Assembly (NCBI RefSeq): GCF_000022085.1
Contig: NC_011894.1
Coordinates: 1,576,501-1,640,500 of the forward strand
Direction: 5' to 3'
From: Methylobacterium nodulans ORS 2060
GTDB taxonomy: Bacteria; Pseudomonadota; Alphaproteobacteria; Rhizobiales; Beijerinckiaceae
DNA length: 64,000 bases
Shown here: positions 1 through 7,775 of the stretch, in pieces
How the letters are laid out: each line of letters starts with the position of its first letter
Position numbering within the stretch: position 1 is the stretch's first letter
Position numbers and translations under genes: made by a program
Notes under the pieces: generated by a model
Told to the model about the DNA's origin: nothing
The model's database searches: none
Seen by the model: only the letters and a program-made list of their open reading frames with translations

Positions 1-383
1 CCCTGCGCCGCCACATCACCGAGACGCATGGCCAGCGCGACCGGCTGGAGCAGGCGCTCGCGGCTCTCGGCGAGAAACCCTCGGCGCTGAAGGAGGGCGT
101 GCTCGGCCTGATGGGCAACCTCGCGGCGCTCGCCCACACGCCGGCCCAGGACGAGATCCTGAAGAACGCCTTCGCCAACCGCGCCTTCGAGAACTACGAG
201 GCGGCGGCCTACGATTCGCTCATCACCATCGCGGAAGCCGCCGGCCAGACGGGCGCGCTCTCCGGCTTCCAGCAATCGCTGAAGGAGGAACTGGCGATGG
301 CCCAGACTGTCGCCGACCTCGTCAAGCCGACGACGCGGCGCTACCTCGAGCTCACCACCGCGGGCGCCAAGGCCGACCGCTGA
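1..383 (+). CDS. DUF892 ferritin-like protein (YciE/YciF family), C-terminal part
   Basis: The frame is open from base 3, so the N-terminus lies outside the window; about 126 residues are visible. Helical segments with HITETHGQRDRLEQ and NYEAAAYDSLITIAEAAG match the E. coli YciF pattern of Glu/His-rich helices typical of the DUF892 ferritin-like four-helix fold. Family members are small soluble di-metal-type proteins often induced by stress; the exact reaction is not established. The stop TGA is at 381-383. Because the start is missing I cannot see the promoter. The fold assignment rests on a few conserved acidic and His positions but the overall resemblance is clear. Confidence 0.8.
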   Translation, partial: LRRHITETHGQRDRLEQALAALGEKPSALKEGVLGLMGNLAALAHTPAQDEILKNAFANRAFENYEAAAYDSLITIAEAAGQTGALSGFQQSLKEELAMAQTVADLVKPTTRRYLELTTAGAKADR

Positions 384-494
384 GCAAGGCCGAGCCTTGA
401 CGGAGCCACCCGCCGGGCTTGCAGCGCGCGCGGGTGCGCCGCCGACCGATCGGGCCTATATGCGGGGCTCTTCTCCTCCCGAGACCCGGTCGTG

Positions 495-2438
495 ATGAAA
501 GACACTCCTCCGGCGGGCGGGGCCTCGGAGCGGCCCGGCCTCGTCGAGACCTATCGCCGCCTCTGGCCCTATCTCTGGCCGCACGGTCGCCCGGACCTGC
601 AGCGCCGCGTCTTCGCGGCGTTCGGCCTGCTGCTCGTGGCCAAGGGCGTCACCATGGTGACGCCCTTCACCTTCAAATGGGCGACGGATGCGCTCGTCGC
701 CGCGACCGGGGCGAAGGACGGCGCGGTGCCGACCGGCCTCTGGGCCGCACCGATGCTGCTCATCGGGCTCTACGGCCTGTCGCGGGTGGCGATGGCGCTG
801 CTCACCCAGATGCGCGACGGGCTCTTCGCCAAGGTGGCGATGCACGCGGTGCGGCGCCTCGCGCTCCAGACCTTCACGCATATGCACCGCCTGTCCTTAC
901 GCTTTCACCTGGAGCGCAAGACCGGCGGCCTCACGCGGGTGCTGGAGCGCGGGCGCAACGGCATCGAGGAACTGTCGCGCCTGATGGTGCTGACGCTGGT
1001 GCCCACCATCGTCGAGTTCCTCCTGGTGCTCGGAATCCTCGCCTACGAGTTCGACCTCGTCTATTCGCTGGTCGTGCTCGTCATGGTCGCGGCCTATCTG
1101 GCCTTCACCTACAAGGCCACGGAGTGGCGCATCGCCATCCGCAAGCGGATGAACGACTCCGACACGGATGCCAACACCAAGGCGGTCGACTCGCTCCTGA
1201 ACTACGAGACGGTGAAGTATTTCGGGGCGGAGCGCCGCGAGTCGGCCCGCTACGACGCCTCGATGGCGAAATACGAAAAATCCTCGACGCAGACCTATGT
1301 CTCGCTCGCCGTTCTCAACGCCGGCCAGGCGGTGATCTTCACGGCCGGCATGACCGTGGTGATGTGGCTGTCCGCGCGCGACATCATGGCGGGGAAGACC
1401 ACGATCGGCGGCTTCGTGCTCGTCAACACGATGCTGGTGCAGCTCTCGATGCCCCTGAACTTCATGGGCATGATCTACCGGGAGATCAAGCAGGCGCTGA
1501 TCGACATCGACGACATGTTCCGCATCCTGCACCGCAACCCGGAGATCGCGGACCGGCCGGGGGCGGCCCCGCTCGCGGTCGGCTCAGGGGTGGTGCGCTT
1601 CGAGGAGGTGCGCTTCGCCTACAACCCGGACCGCCCGATCCTGAAGGGCGTGAGCTTCGAGGTGCCGGCCGGGCGCACCGTCGCGGTGGTCGGCCCCTCG
1701 GGGGCGGGCAAGTCGACGATCTCGCGGCTGCTGTTCCGCTTCTACGAGCCGCAATCGGGCCGCATCCTCATCGACGGCCAGGACATCGCGGGCGTGCAGC
1801 AGGATTCCTTGCGGGCCGCGATCGGCATGGTCCCGCAGGATACGGTGCTGTTCAACGACACGATCGGCTACAACATCCGCTACGGCCGCTGGGAGGCCAG
1901 CGAGGCGGAGGTGCGGGAGGCCGCCCGCCTCGCCCAGATCGACCGCTTCATCGCGGGGCTCCCCGAGGGCTACGACACGCCGGTCGGCGAGCGCGGCCTG
2001 AAGCTCTCGGGCGGCGAGAAGCAGCGCGTGGCGATCGCCCGCACCATCCTCAAGGGCCCGCCGATCCTCGTCCTCGACGAGGCGACCTCGGCGCTCGATT
2101 CCTTCACCGAGCGCGAAATCCAGGACGCCCTCGACCGCGTGAGCCGGGGCCGCACGACCCTGGTCATCGCCCACCGGCTCTCGACCGTGGTGGGGGCCGA
2201 CGAGATCATCGTCCTCGACCGCGGCGTGATCGTGGAGCGCGGCGACCACGCGGCGCTGCTCGCCAGGGGCGGCGTCTATGCGGCGATGTGGAACCGCCAG
2301 CGCGAGGCGGACGCGGCCCGCGAGGCGCTCAAGCGGGCCGAATCGAGCGAGGGCGAGAGCCTGCGCCGGCACCTCGACCCCGGCGACCTGCCGGAGCAGC
2401 CCCCCGCCAAGGCGCCGGAGCCGGCCTCGGTGGTATGA
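495..2438 (+). CDS. ATM1-type ABC exporter, fused permease/ATPase
   Basis: About 647 residues: an N-terminal region, six predicted membrane helices (roughly residues 45-340) and one ATP-binding domain (about 370-600). The ATPase has Walker A GPSGAGKS, signature LSGGEKQR and Walker B ILVLDEATSALD, so it should be active as a homodimer. Architecture and length fit the ATM1/ABCB7 half-transporters of alphaproteobacteria, which export glutathione-linked sulfur or metal conjugates from the cytoplasm; the substrate here is inferred from family only. A GTG at 492 directly precedes the ATG at 495 and either could be used. The C-terminal 50 residues are charged and probably disordered. It stands alone, with about 290 bases before psd. 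Confidence 0.88.
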   Translation: MKDTPPAGGASERPGLVETYRRLWPYLWPHGRPDLQRRVFAAFGLLLVAKGVTMVTPFTFKWATDALVAATGAKDGAVPTGLWAAPMLLIGLYGLSRVAMALLTQMRDGLFAKVAMHAVRRLALQTFTHMHRLSLRFHLERKTGGLTRVLERGRNGIEELSRLMVLTLVPTIVEFLLVLGILAYEFDLVYSLVVLVMVAAYLAFTYKATEWRIAIRKRMNDSDTDANTKAVDSLLNYETVKYFGAERRESARYDASMAKYEKSSTQTYVSLAVLNAGQAVIFTAGMTVVMWLSARDIMAGKTTIGGFVLVNTMLVQLSMPLNFMGMIYREIKQALIDIDDMFRILHRNPEIADRPGAAPLAVGSGVVRFEEVRFAYNPDRPILKGVSFEVPAGRTVAVVGPSGAGKSTISRLLFRFYEPQSGRILIDGQDIAGVQQDSLRAAIGMVPQDTVLFNDTIGYNIRYGRWEASEAEVREAARLAQIDRFIAGLPEGYDTPVGERGLKLSGGEKQRVAIARTILKGPPILVLDEATSALDSFTEREIQDALDRVSRGRTTLVIAHRLSTVVGADEIIVLDRGVIVERGDHAALLARGGVYAAMWNRQREADAAREALKRAESSEGESLRRHLDPGDLPEQPPAKAPEPASVV

Positions 2439-2516
2439 GTTGCCACCGGCGCTGCCGCCCCTGGCGGTTGAAACCGGCTGACTGAGCGCTCCCTCCGTGG
2501 CAGCCACTCCGCCCCC

Positions 2517-2575
2517 TCATGCTGAGGCGCGGGGCGGCTTCCACGCATCTCAGCTTCTATTGAGACGGCTGACGG
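2517..2575 (+). repeat. short dispersed intergenic repeat, copy 1 (TCATGCTGAGG type)
   Basis: This stretch in the 290-base gap before psd begins TCATGCTGAGG and continues through GCGGCTTCC to ATTGAGAC. A clearly related copy in the same orientation lies at 21282-21340. Neither is in a gene. No coding potential is seen in the rest of 2439-2727. Confidence 0.6.
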
Positions 2576-2727
2576 CCGGATCACTTCGTGACCATCGCCG
2601 CGGCCATGCGGAGACCGGCTCAGGATGAGCGCGGATGGCCACCCGCCGGGCCGCGGGCGATTGACGGGACGGGCGCCGCCTGCCATCCGCGTCGCGACCT
2701 CGCGCCTGCCGGAGTGCCTGAAGGCTG

Positions 2728-3441
2728 ATGACCGACCTCTTCGAGACGATCCGCCGCGTCCTCGTGCCGATCCACAAGGAGGGCTACCTTTTCATCGCGA
2801 TCGGCATCGTGCTGACGGTGCTCACGGGCGCCTACGTGCAGGCGCTGGGCTGGATCTTCTTCCTGCTGACGCTCTGGGTCTGCTACTTCTTCCGCGATCC
2901 CGAGCGCGTGGTGCCGGTGGGCGATGGCCTCGTGGTCTCGCCCGCGGACGGGCGCGTGAACCTGATCAGCACGGTGGTGCCGCCCTCCGAACTCGACCTG
3001 CCCTCCGAGCCGATGCTGCGCATCTCGGTGTTCATGAACGTGTTCGACTGCCACGTGAACCGCGTGCCGGTCACCGGCCGCATCGACCAGATCAACTACA
3101 CGCCCGGCCTCTTCCTCAATGCCGAACTCGACAAGGCGAGCGAGGACAACGAGCGCAACGGGCTCGTGATCGAGACCGTGAGCGGGGGCGAGGCGGTGCG
3201 GATCGGCGTGGTGCAGATCGCCGGTCTCGTGGCGCGCCGCATCGTCGACTGGGTCAAGCCCGGCGACGCGCTGGTGGTCGGGGACCGTTTCGGGCTGATC
3301 CGCTTCGGCTCGCGGGTCGATGTCTACCTGCCGGCGGGATCGCGGGTGCTGGTGGGCCTCGGCCAGAAGGCGGTCGCGGGCGAGACGGTGCTCGCCGACC
3401 TTCGCCCCGGCGGCCCGGTGCGCCAGTTCCGCCGGGTGTGA
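2728..3441 (+). CDS. psd: phosphatidylserine decarboxylase
   Basis: 237 residues. Converts phosphatidylserine to phosphatidylethanolamine at the inner membrane using a self-made pyruvoyl group. Two hydrophobic segments (about 20-55) anchor the N-terminus. The catalytic Asp/His region [12 protein letters not shown] is at about 105-115. The autocleavage site is FGS at 193-195 within [11 protein letters not shown], so Ser195 would become the pyruvoyl group of the small alpha chain. The short length and FGS site match the compact Psd subfamily that pairs with pssA in alphaproteobacteria. pssA follows 212 bases downstream on the same strand, giving the two consecutive steps of the pathway. Confidence 0.95.
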   Translation: MTDLFETIRRVLVPIHKEGYLFIAIGIVLTVLTGAYVQALGWIFFLLTLWVCYFFRDPERVVPVGDGLVVSPADGRVNLISTVVPPSELDLPSEPMLRISVFMNVFDCHVNRVPVTGRIDQINYTPGLFLNAELDKASEDNERNGLVIETVSGGEAVRIGVVQIAGLVARRIVDWVKPGDALVVGDRFGLIRFGSRVDVYLPAGSRVLVGLGQKAVAGETVLADLRPGGPVRQFRRV

Positions 3442-3540
3442 GCGGCGCGCCGCCCTGGCGCCAGCCGCGGCGGCGCACCTACATTCCTGATCTTGCATCA
3501 TGGCCGGCCGCGAAAAGCCTTGCGCGGCATGATGCGCCCT

Positions 3541-3641
3541 AGAGCATTTTCCGACGAAGTGGATACCGGTTCGTCGCAGAAAATGCGGCACAATCAAAAA
3601 CCGAGAGCAGGATCCGTTCACGGTGGAACGGATCCTGCTCT
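3541..3641 (+). repeat. dispersed repeat with conserved core and perfect 16-bp hairpin, copy 1
   Basis: The core (AGAGCATTTTCCGACGAAG through ATGCGG, about 3541-3590) recurs at 13534-13580 in the same orientation. It is followed by a perfect 16-bp inverted repeat, 3604-3619 with 3626-3641, and a 6-base loop. The second copy also has a perfect hairpin after the core, but of unrelated sequence. The hairpin ends one base before the GGGAGG ribosome-binding site of pssA, so it sits in the leader of that gene. Confidence 0.8.
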
Positions 3642-3653
3642 AAGGGAGGCGAC

Positions 3654-4487
3654 ATGGACGACCATCTCTTCCCGCCCTTCGCGCCCGAGACGAACGAGCC
3701 CCGCCCGCGGCGCTTCAAGCCGATCCCGGTGCGGATGATCATCCCCAACATGATCACCCTGATGGCGGTCTGCCTCGGGCTCACGGCGGTGCGGCTCGCC
3801 TTCGAGGGGCGTTTCGAGCCCGCCGTCATCGCCATCGTGGTGGCGGCGGTCCTCGACGGCATCGACGGGCGCGTGGCGCGCCTGCTCAAGGGCACCTCGC
3901 GCTTCGGGGCGGAACTCGATTCGCTCGCCGACTTCGTGAATTTCGGCTGCGCCCCGGCGCTCATCCTGTACAGCTTCACGCTCCACCACCTGAAGTCGCT
4001 CGGCTGGATCGTGGCCCTGATCTTCGCCATCGCCATGGCGCTGCGGCTCGCCCGCTTCAACGTGATGCTGGACGACCCCGACCGGCCTGAGTGGAAGAAG
4101 GATTACTTCGTCGGCATGCCGGCCCCGGCCGGCGCGCTGACCGCGCTGCTGCCGCTCTACCTCCACTTCCTCGGCCTCACCTTCGGGCCGGGGCTGGCCC
4201 CGGCCGCCCTCGCCTATATCCTGGTGCTGGCGATCCTGGTGATCTCCACCGTGCCGACCTATGCGGGCAAGACCATCGGCAAGCGGGTGCCGCGGGAATA
4301 CGTGCTGCCGATCTTCGTCGTCACGGTGGCGGGCTTCGGCCTGTTCATCAGCTTCCCGTTCGAGACGCTTGCGGTCGTCAGCATCGCGTATCTGTGCGCG
4401 ATCCCCATCGGCGCCAACCAGTACCGCCGCCGCCTCAAGGCCGAGGCCGCGGCGGCGGCGCTGCCGCGGGAGAATCCGGTCGCCTGA
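3654..4487 (+). CDS. pssA: CDP-diacylglycerol-serine O-phosphatidyltransferase
   Basis: 277 residues, integral membrane. Makes phosphatidylserine from CDP-diacylglycerol and serine, the substrate for the Psd enzyme encoded upstream. The CDP-alcohol phosphotransferase signature DG-x2-AR-x8-G-x3-D-x3-D is present as DGRVARLLKGTSRFGAELD followed by SLAD (about residues 71-93). About eight hydrophobic segments follow. The start ATG at 3654 has a good GGGAGG box at 3643-3648. The only oddity is the repeat hairpin that ends just before this box. Confidence 0.95.
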   Translation: MDDHLFPPFAPETNEPRPRRFKPIPVRMIIPNMITLMAVCLGLTAVRLAFEGRFEPAVIAIVVAAVLDGIDGRVARLLKGTSRFGAELDSLADFVNFGCAPALILYSFTLHHLKSLGWIVALIFAIAMALRLARFNVMLDDPDRPEWKKDYFVGMPAPAGALTALLPLYLHFLGLTFGPGLAPAALAYILVLAILVISTVPTYAGKTIGKRVPREYVLPIFVVTVAGFGLFISFPFETLAVVSIAYLCAIPIGANQYRRRLKAEAAAAALPRENPVA

Positions 4488-4561
4488 GGCTGGCGACCCG
4501 AGGCGGGCGACACACGGCTGTCACACGAGCGGCGCTCGAATGGGCGCGGGGAGGGATTGGA

Positions 4562-5680
4562 ATGAGCTGGTCGTTGCCGCTCGGCGTGGTGATGGGCACC
4601 GTGATCCGGGTCCACGTCACCTTCCTGCTGTTCCTCCTCTGGATCGGGGCGGCGGCCTTCGCGAAGGGTGGACAGGGGGCGGCGCTGCAGAGCGTCGTCT
4701 ACATCGTGCTCCTGTTCCTCTGCGTGCTCCTGCACGAGTTCGGCCATGTCTACGCGGCGCGGCGCTACGGGGTGCAGACGCCCGACATCACGCTCCTGCC
4801 GATCGGGGGCGTCGCGCGGCTCGAACGCATCCCCGAGGATCCGCGCCAGGAGCTCGTCATCGCGCTGGCCGGCCCGGCCGTGAACGTCGTCATCGCGGCC
4901 CTGCTGTTCCTGGCGCTGGGAGCCGCCGCGCCGAGCGCGGAGGTGGAGAATCCGGGCGTCTCGCTGTTCGAGCGCCTGCTCTGGGTCAATCTCTTCCTCG
5001 TCGGCTTCAACCTGATCCCGGCCTTCCCGATGGATGGCGGGCGGGTGCTGCGGGCGATCCTCGCCGCGCGGCTCGGCTATGCGCGCGGCACCCAGATCGC
5101 CTCGGGGGTCGGCCAGGCGGTCGCCTTCGCGCTCGGCCTTCTCGGCCTCGTCGGCGGCAACCCGCTCCTCATCTTCATCGCCCTGTTCGTCTATCTGGGC
5201 GCGGCCTCGGAGGCGCATGCGGTGCAGATGCGGCAGGTCTCCCGCGGCCTTCTCGCCGGCGACGCCATGATCACCCGCTTCGAGAGCCTGGGCCCGAACA
5301 GCCGGGTGGAGGACGCGGTGCAGGGCCTCATCGCCACCACCCAGCACGAATTCCCGGTGGTCGACGGCGCGGGCCGCCTGCGGGGCGTGCTGACCCGCGA
5401 CGACATGATCCGGGCCCTGCGCGACCGCGGCCCGGACGCGCCGGTCCTGGAGGTGATGCGCGCGGACATCCCGACCGTGCGCGACCGCCAGCCCCTGGAG
5501 GACGCTCTGCGGCTGATGCAGGAGGGCCGCCTGCCGGCGGTCGGCGTGACGGACGGGTTCGGGCGGCTCGTCGGCTTGGTCACGCCGGAGAATATCGGCG
5601 AGATGATGATGATCCTGGCCGCACGGCCGGGGGGGCGGACGGGCTTGCGCCGCAACTCGGCGGCGTGGCCGGAGAGCTGA
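4562..5680 (+). CDS. site-2 protease family protein (M50) with two CBS domains
   Basis: 372 residues from the ATG at 4562, chosen for its GGGAGG box 9 bases upstream and because the family alignment starts here. Intramembrane metalloprotease: the zinc motif HEFGH is at 58-62 in a hydrophobic helix and the third ligand lies in NLIPAFPMDGGR (about 150-165). The C-terminal third (about 235-355) holds two CBS repeats, which usually bind adenosine nucleotides and could gate proteolysis. This is the M50 class related to SpoIVFB and Rip3, distinct from RseP at 43-44 kb. The substrate is unknown. It lies 74 bases after pssA on the same strand and may be co-transcribed. Confidence 0.88.
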   Translation: MSWSLPLGVVMGTVIRVHVTFLLFLLWIGAAAFAKGGQGAALQSVVYIVLLFLCVLLHEFGHVYAARRYGVQTPDITLLPIGGVARLERIPEDPRQELVIALAGPAVNVVIAALLFLALGAAAPSAEVENPGVSLFERLLWVNLFLVGFNLIPAFPMDGGRVLRAILAARLGYARGTQIASGVGQAVAFALGLLGLVGGNPLLIFIALFVYLGAASEAHAVQMRQVSRGLLAGDAMITRFESLGPNSRVEDAVQGLIATTQHEFPVVDGAGRLRGVLTRDDMIRALRDRGPDAPVLEVMRADIPTVRDRQPLEDALRLMQEGRLPAVGVTDGFGRLVGLVTPENIGEMMMILAARPGGRTGLRRNSAAWPES

Positions 5681-5764
5681 TCCGCCCAGGGGGAGGTGCG
5701 CGGGTCCCCCTCCCGCCTGGAAGGGATTCTCTGCACCTGACCCGGACGATGGGATGACGGGGCC

Positions 5765-6310
5765 TCAGCCCCGCTTCGCGCCCGCGCGGTCATCCGGCGA
5801 GGCCAGCGGATCCCGCGGCGATTCCCGGCCCTCGCGGGCGGCGTTCGAGAACACCGTGTGGCCGCCCGGGCCCGTATCCTCGCGCCGGCGCGGGTTGCGG
5901 GAGCGGTCGTCGTCGCGGCCGGCGAGCTCGTCGGGATTGCCGCGCTCGGAGGGGGGCACGTCGTCGATCCGCACGGCCTTCGCCTCGGTGCCGCCCGGCT
6001 CGCTCAGCGTCCCCGAATGCGTGGTCCCGTCGCCGCCCATCCCGCCGAAGGAATGCTCCCCACTCTGCGCCGGGCTGCCGGGGGTGCCGAAGGCCGCGCG
6101 CTCATCGTCGGCCTCGCCCGGGAGATCGCCCGGATCGGGCGCACGGCCCGCATCGGCGCGCGGCCCCTCGGGGCGGGCGAGGCGCCGGTCGAGTTCGCGC
6201 TGCTCCTCGGGCGTGAGGACCGCGCGGCGGGCGGCACCCGCCGCTCCGGTCGTGGGCGAGACCCCGCCGCCGGGCACCGGTGGCTCTCGGTCGCTCTGGT
6301 TGTTCGGCAT
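5765..6310 (-). CDS. hypothetical protein, predicted disordered
   Basis: 181 residues rich in Pro, Gly, Arg, Asp and Glu, with no hydrophobic core, signal peptide or recognised domain. The start ATG at 6308-6310 has a strong AAGGAGG box upstream on the minus strand, which supports it as a real gene. The composition suggests an intrinsically disordered cytoplasmic protein; I do not recognise a family. Upstream on the minus strand there is an imperfect match to the general-stress promoter (GGAAC, 16 bases, CTTT), which is weak evidence. Confidence 0.6.
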   Translation of the reverse strand: MPNNQSDREPPVPGGGVSPTTGAAGAARRAVLTPEEQRELDRRLARPEGPRADAGRAPDPGDLPGEADDERAAFGTPGSPAQSGEHSFGGMGGDGTTHSGTLSEPGGTEAKAVRIDDVPPSERGNPDELAGRDDDRSRNPRRREDTGPGGHTVFSNAAREGRESPRDPLASPDDRAGAKRG

Positions 6311-6398
6311 GCGCGCCCTCCTTGGCTCCGCCCCGGGCCGGGATGGCCTCGGGACGGACCAAAGCGCTGAGCGCGCGGGTGTTCCGGCGCGCCCCGGC

Positions 6399-7049
6399 TC
6401 AGCGCCCGGCCTCGACCGTGACCTCGCCCGCCCGGCAGTTCTGCCGGGCCAGTTCGGGGCACGCGGTGAAGCCGCGCAGATCGCGGGTGAAGCAGATCCG
6501 CACCTCTTCGAGGCGGCCGGCGCGGCAGGTCACCGCCATCATGTCGGGGCGAAGCCCCGGATTGCTCGCGACGAAGAGCCGGGCGACGTCGATCGGGGCG
6601 ACCCGCTGGTCGCCCGCGGGCCTGGCGAAGCGCTCCGGGATGGTCACGGCGTCACGGGCGCGGCGCGTGAGCCGGAAGTAGCGCGCCGGATCCTCGCCCG
6701 AGCAGGTCCCGTGCTTGCGCCACTCGTAGCGGGCGAGCCCCTCGGTCGGAAACACCCCCTCGGCCTCGGCGAGGGCTTGGCGGGAGGGTGAGCGCGGGAA
6801 GGCGCCGCATTCGCCAGGATAGCCCCGGTCGTATTGCGGCCACAGGCCATGCACCACGAAGCCGAGGCGCCGCCCCGCATCGCATTGCGCATCGCCCCGC
6901 CGCTCGCCGGTCAGCGCGCAGAAGGTCGGCGACCAGGACAGGGCGAGGACGTAGAAGTCGAAACGGCCGGGAACGCCGCCGCGCTCCTGCGCGGCCGCGC
7001 CGAACGCCGTCAGCGCCAGGGCGACGGCGAGGGCCGCCCGCCGGATCAG
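6399..7049 (-). CDS. secreted ribonuclease T2 family protein
   Basis: Endoribonuclease of the T2 family, cleaving single-stranded RNA through a 2',3'-cyclic phosphate. Both catalytic blocks are present: CAS I as FVVHGLWPQ and CAS II as YEWRKHGTC, each with its catalytic His. The N-terminus LIRRAALAVALALTAFGAAA is a typical signal peptide, so the enzyme should act in the periplasm or outside; Cys residues fit disulfides. No ATG, GTG or TTG lies between the upstream stop and the signal peptide. The best start is a CTG at 7047-7049 that overlaps the TGA of the upstream gene (216 residues). Longer starts would force an implausible Arg-rich extension antisense-like to the neighbour. Confidence 0.85.
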   Translation of the reverse strand: MIRRAALAVALALTAFGAAAQERGGVPGRFDFYVLALSWSPTFCALTGERRGDAQCDAGRRLGFVVHGLWPQYDRGYPGECGAFPRSPSRQALAEAEGVFPTEGLARYEWRKHGTCSGEDPARYFRLTRRARDAVTIPERFARPAGDQRVAPIDVARLFVASNPGLRPDMMAVTCRAGRLEEVRICFTRDLRGFTACPELARQNCRAGEVTVEAGR

Positions 7050-7516
7050 GGCCGGGCCTCGCGGCAGGAGGTCGCCGAGGCGTAGGCGTAGGCGAGGTTG
7101 CGGTCGAGGCCGTGCACGCAGAATTCGACGCCCCAGGTGGCGCCGATGATGCCGAGGCTCTCGCGCACCGAGTAGTCCACCCGGCGGCGCACGCCGTCCG
7201 AGGTGGTGGCGACCGCCGTGCAGAAGCGCCGGGGATAGAAGTCGAGGCCCCAGGGCCGCCACGCGGTCCGCTCGATCCGCTCGAAGCTGAGGATCGTCAG
7301 CGAGGAGTTCCAGAACTTGGACTCCTTCTCGGCGAACTGCGTCGAGACCTTCTCCAGCACGCCCGGATCCTGGCAGCCGGGGATGTCGGCGTCGAACGGG
7401 AATTCCCGCTCCTCGGCGGGGGTGACCTCCTGGCGGGCCGAGCGGGCGAGCGCCGGCGACAGGGAGGCCGCGACGGCAAGGCCGGCGAGGAGCAAGACGA
7501 GACGGGGCATGCGCAT
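7046..7516 (-). CDS. conserved exported protein next to RNase T2
   Basis: 156 residues from the ATG at 7514-7516 (a second ATG two codons later is also possible). Residues 1-25 form a signal peptide ending PALARS. The mature part contains DIPGCQDP, FPFDADIP and several Cys residues, suggesting a periplasmic disulfide-bonded domain. I do not recognise a named family. Its stop overlaps the start of the RNase T2 gene, so the two are almost certainly translated together. A role linked to RNase T2 (partner, inhibitor or maturation factor) is inference from this coupling only. Confidence 0.75.
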   Translation of the reverse strand: MRMPRLVLLLAGLAVAASLSPALARSARQEVTPAEEREFPFDADIPGCQDPGVLEKVSTQFAEKESKFWNSSLTILSFERIERTAWRPWGLDFYPRRFCTAVATTSDGVRRRVDYSVRESLGIIGATWGVEFCVHGLDRNLAYAYASATSCREARP

Positions 7517-7775
7517 GGCCGGACCTTGAGGTTCGGGCGGGCGCGCGAAAGCGGCGCCCCGCGAGGGACGGCCTGGCGCGCGCTCCGGGATAAGGGCGTC
7601 GCTGGAGACTGAGACGAGCCTGTAGGCCACGGTCAAGTCAAGGCTCGGCGGCGGCGGCCCTCGCGCTTTCCGGCGACCTGGTGTGCCGGCACCACACGGG
7701 CCGCGGCAGGAGCCCGCGGCGGACCGGTGGTCCTCGCTTCAGTCGGGGGCGGACCTGCTCTATGGAGGGGCGGCC

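Noticed and set aside
5858..6370. Plus-strand open frame opposite the disordered hypothetical protein
   Set aside because: Both strands are open here. The minus-strand gene has a strong ribosome-binding site, the plus-strand frame has none.
6311..6390. EcfG promoter upstream of the disordered hypothetical protein
   Set aside because: GGAAC is followed after 16 bases by CTTT rather than CGTT on the minus strand; the -10 is imperfect, so it is not listed as a feature.
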